A stretch of DNA of 7,589 nucleotides from Leptolyngbyaceae cyanobacterium SM1_3_5 (lineage in GTDB: Bacteria; Cyanobacteriota; Cyanobacteriia; Elainellales; Elainellaceae). Location of the stretch: the NCBI GenBank assembly GCA_012031475.1, contig JAAUTJ010000210.1:1-7589 (forward strand). The letters run 5' to 3'. Made by a program: the position numbers and the translations under genes. Shown here piece after piece: positions 6,354 through 7,589 of this stretch (the first letter of the stretch is position 1; the number at the start of each line of letters is the position of its first letter). The notes below the pieces were generated by a model. It saw only the letters and a program-made list of their open reading frames with translations. It had not been told where the DNA came from and ran no database searches.

Positions 6354-7589
6354 ATGGCAAGATCAATGTCCTCAAATATCCGATGCCATTTTCTAATTGG
6401 GCTTCCTGGCTGCGGCAAATCAACATTGGCGCGACAGTGGATCGATCGATTTCCTCAGACGGTTTGGGTTTCGACGGATGCAATTCGCGAGCAGCGGTTT
6501 GGAAACGAGGCAACGCAGGGAGATTGGGCAGCGATCGAAGCTCAAGCGATCGAGCAGATTAAAGCGGCGATCGCTGGGGGGAAATCAGTGATTTATGACG
6601 CCACTAACGTGAGGCGAGCGTGGCGGCTGGAGTTTTGCAAAAGCTCGCGGCCTGCCCGATCGACTGGCTGGCGTGGCAGTTCACCACGTCGCTGGAAACC
6701 TGCAAAGCCTGCAATTTGGTACGCGATCGAGAAGTGCCAGACAGCGTGATTGAGCAGTTTGCGGCGGCACTCGAAGAGTTTCCACCAGAGGCGGGGGAAG
6801 GCTTTGCGGTTGTCAATTCTGTTCCTTTTCGAGATGGACAGTTTGATTTTGAGACGATCGCCGAGATCATTGCCAAGTTAGACAAGTCGATTCGGTATCA
6901 GCAGAATCGGATGAGCCAGTATCAGCTTCATCCCTATTCTGATCTGCTGGCGTTTGAGCGGCTGATGCACCTGATTTCTGTGCTGATGCAGTTTCCCGGT
7001 TTGGGCAACTGGCAGCAGCAGCATCCCACTTGGCTTCAGCGGATAGCAGGTTCGTCAGAATTTGACAGTGCTGAGGCTGAAATTGCAGCGGTGATTGCTC
7101 ATCAGCAGGGTGCGGTTTATGCCGATCGACAGGCGATCGCTCGCAATCTAAATTGGTTGCAAATGAACGGGTTTGTGAACGCTCCCTTTTCGATCGCGCC
7201 GCTGCAATTTGAACCTGCCGAAACGATCGTCAATCCGCGACTGTTTCCACACCGCTATTCAGACTGGGTGCCGTTCGATCGACTGATGCAGTTGATTCGA
7301 TTTTTGGCACATTATCCGCAGCTTTATCAAAGTCAAAAGAACGTGCGATCGAATTTGATTGACGGACTCAAACAGCAGGGAATTGTCCCAGAACAGTCGA
7401 AGCAGGAAGATTCAAAGCTGCAAAACAATTTGCGAAAAGATATTGAAACTGCACTCAAACCCTATGGCATTATGGCAACCAAACCAATGCGAGACGGCTA
7501 TTTTGTGGGAACTGGAATTTTGTCTGCGCCGGAACTGCTGCGCGTTTATTACGGGTTGGAATCTCAGGCGAAAACATTTTATCTGATCC
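6354..7589 (+). CDS. P-loop kinase (PNKP-like) fused to WYL-regulator-type HTH segments (frameshifted, runs off the right edge)
   Basis: Residues 16-24 (GLPGCGKST) are a Walker A loop, and VIYDATN (79-85) matches the second motif of the polynucleotide-kinase-like AAA_33 family. WLAWQFTTSLETCKACN and REVPDSVIEQF continue that kinase domain. After it come two related units: HPYSDLLAFERLMHLISVLM (from 193) with the HTH-like DRQAIARNLNWLQMNGF (258-274), and HRYSDWVPFDRLMQLIRFLA (from 300) with NNLRKDIETALKPYGI and GYFVGTGILS. The second unit resembles cyanobacterial CRISPR-associated WYL regulators; the WYL core itself would lie beyond the window. The first frame stops at TGA 6747-6749, but adding one T at 6633-6636 (reading LEFLQKLAACPIDWLAW) opens one frame to the right edge, about 411 residues. 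The gene begins about 40 bases after the HEPN stop. ATG 6366 or GTG 6339 are alternative starts, and none has a clear ribosome binding site. The role is inferred to be regulation or nucleic-acid end processing. Confidence 0.7.
6633..6636 (+). other. Frameshift site in the kinase-WYL gene (TTTT, one T apparently missing)
   Basis: As given, the kinase frame goes into a basic, low-similarity tail and stops at 6747-6749. Five Ts would join VRRAWRLEF to LQKLAACPIDWLAWQF and keep the frame open to base 7589. Confidence 0.75.

Larger units (their letters stand above)
25..7140. repeat. Dispersed HIP1 octamers GCGATCGC (eight copies)
   Basis: Copies start at 25, 1252, 2197, 2924, 4250, 6048, 6567 and 7133, about one per 950 bases, far above the roughly one per 65 kb expected by chance at 50% GC. 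They lie inside genes rather than at boundaries. HIP1 abundance is a genome-wide trait of many cyanobacteria, so it serves here as an organism marker, not as a locus element. Confidence 0.9.

Noticed and set aside
1..7589. CRISPR array
   Set aside because: No regularly spaced direct repeats of 25-40 bases were seen on reading the window; the only recurring words are HIP1-type palindromes.

Overview
The window looks like a cyanobacterial chromosome or plasmid segment. The octamer GCGATCGC (HIP1, the palindrome over-represented in many cyanobacteria) occurs at least eight times in 7.6 kb, and the related hexamer CGATCG is very frequent. Every convincing gene is on the + strand, and the genes overlap or are at most about 40 bases apart, so the window reads as one polycistronic unit. 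It is the effector half of a type III-B (Cmr) CRISPR-Cas locus plus its accessory genes. No CRISPR repeats and no adaptation genes (cas1, cas2) are visible.

Layout: 3' end of cas10/cmr2 (1-186); cmr3 (about 179-1352); cmr4 (1349-2214); cmr5 (2227-2625); an unrecognised small gene of about 113 codons (2622-2961); a tandem RAMP gene that looks like a Cmr6-Cmr1 fusion (2958-4593); a CARF-HEPN ribonuclease of the Csm6/Csx1 type (4629-6313); and a P-loop kinase joined to WYL-regulator-like helix-turn-helix segments, running off the right edge (6354-7589). Three junctions (cmr3/cmr4, cmr5/small gene, small gene/cmr6-cmr1) are four-base ATGA overlaps, which implies translational coupling.

How the parts would work together: Cas10/Cmr2, Cmr3, the Cmr4 backbone, the Cmr5 small subunits and the Cmr6/Cmr1-like end cap form the crRNA-guided complex that recognises foreign RNA. 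On recognition, Cas10 of such systems can make cyclic oligoadenylate, which would be sensed by the CARF domain and would switch on the HEPN RNase. The kinase-WYL protein is probably a regulator or nucleic-acid/nucleotide-processing accessory; this is inference.

The most unusual feature of the raw sequence is that nearly every longer gene is interrupted by a single-base frameshift, and most of these can be repaired by changing one short A or T run by one base. I located such sites at 1803-1806, 2732-2735, 2884-2887, 4325-4328, about 5975-5993 and 6633-6636, plus a possible one at 192-196 by the cmr3 start. This looks more like homopolymer error in an unpolished long-read assembly than like biology, but a decaying locus would look similar. 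The gene models below span the frameshifts, and each one says where. Two biological points survive this caveat: the Cmr4 slicer aspartate appears to be missing, and the last gene has an unusual kinase-WYL architecture with an internal duplication.
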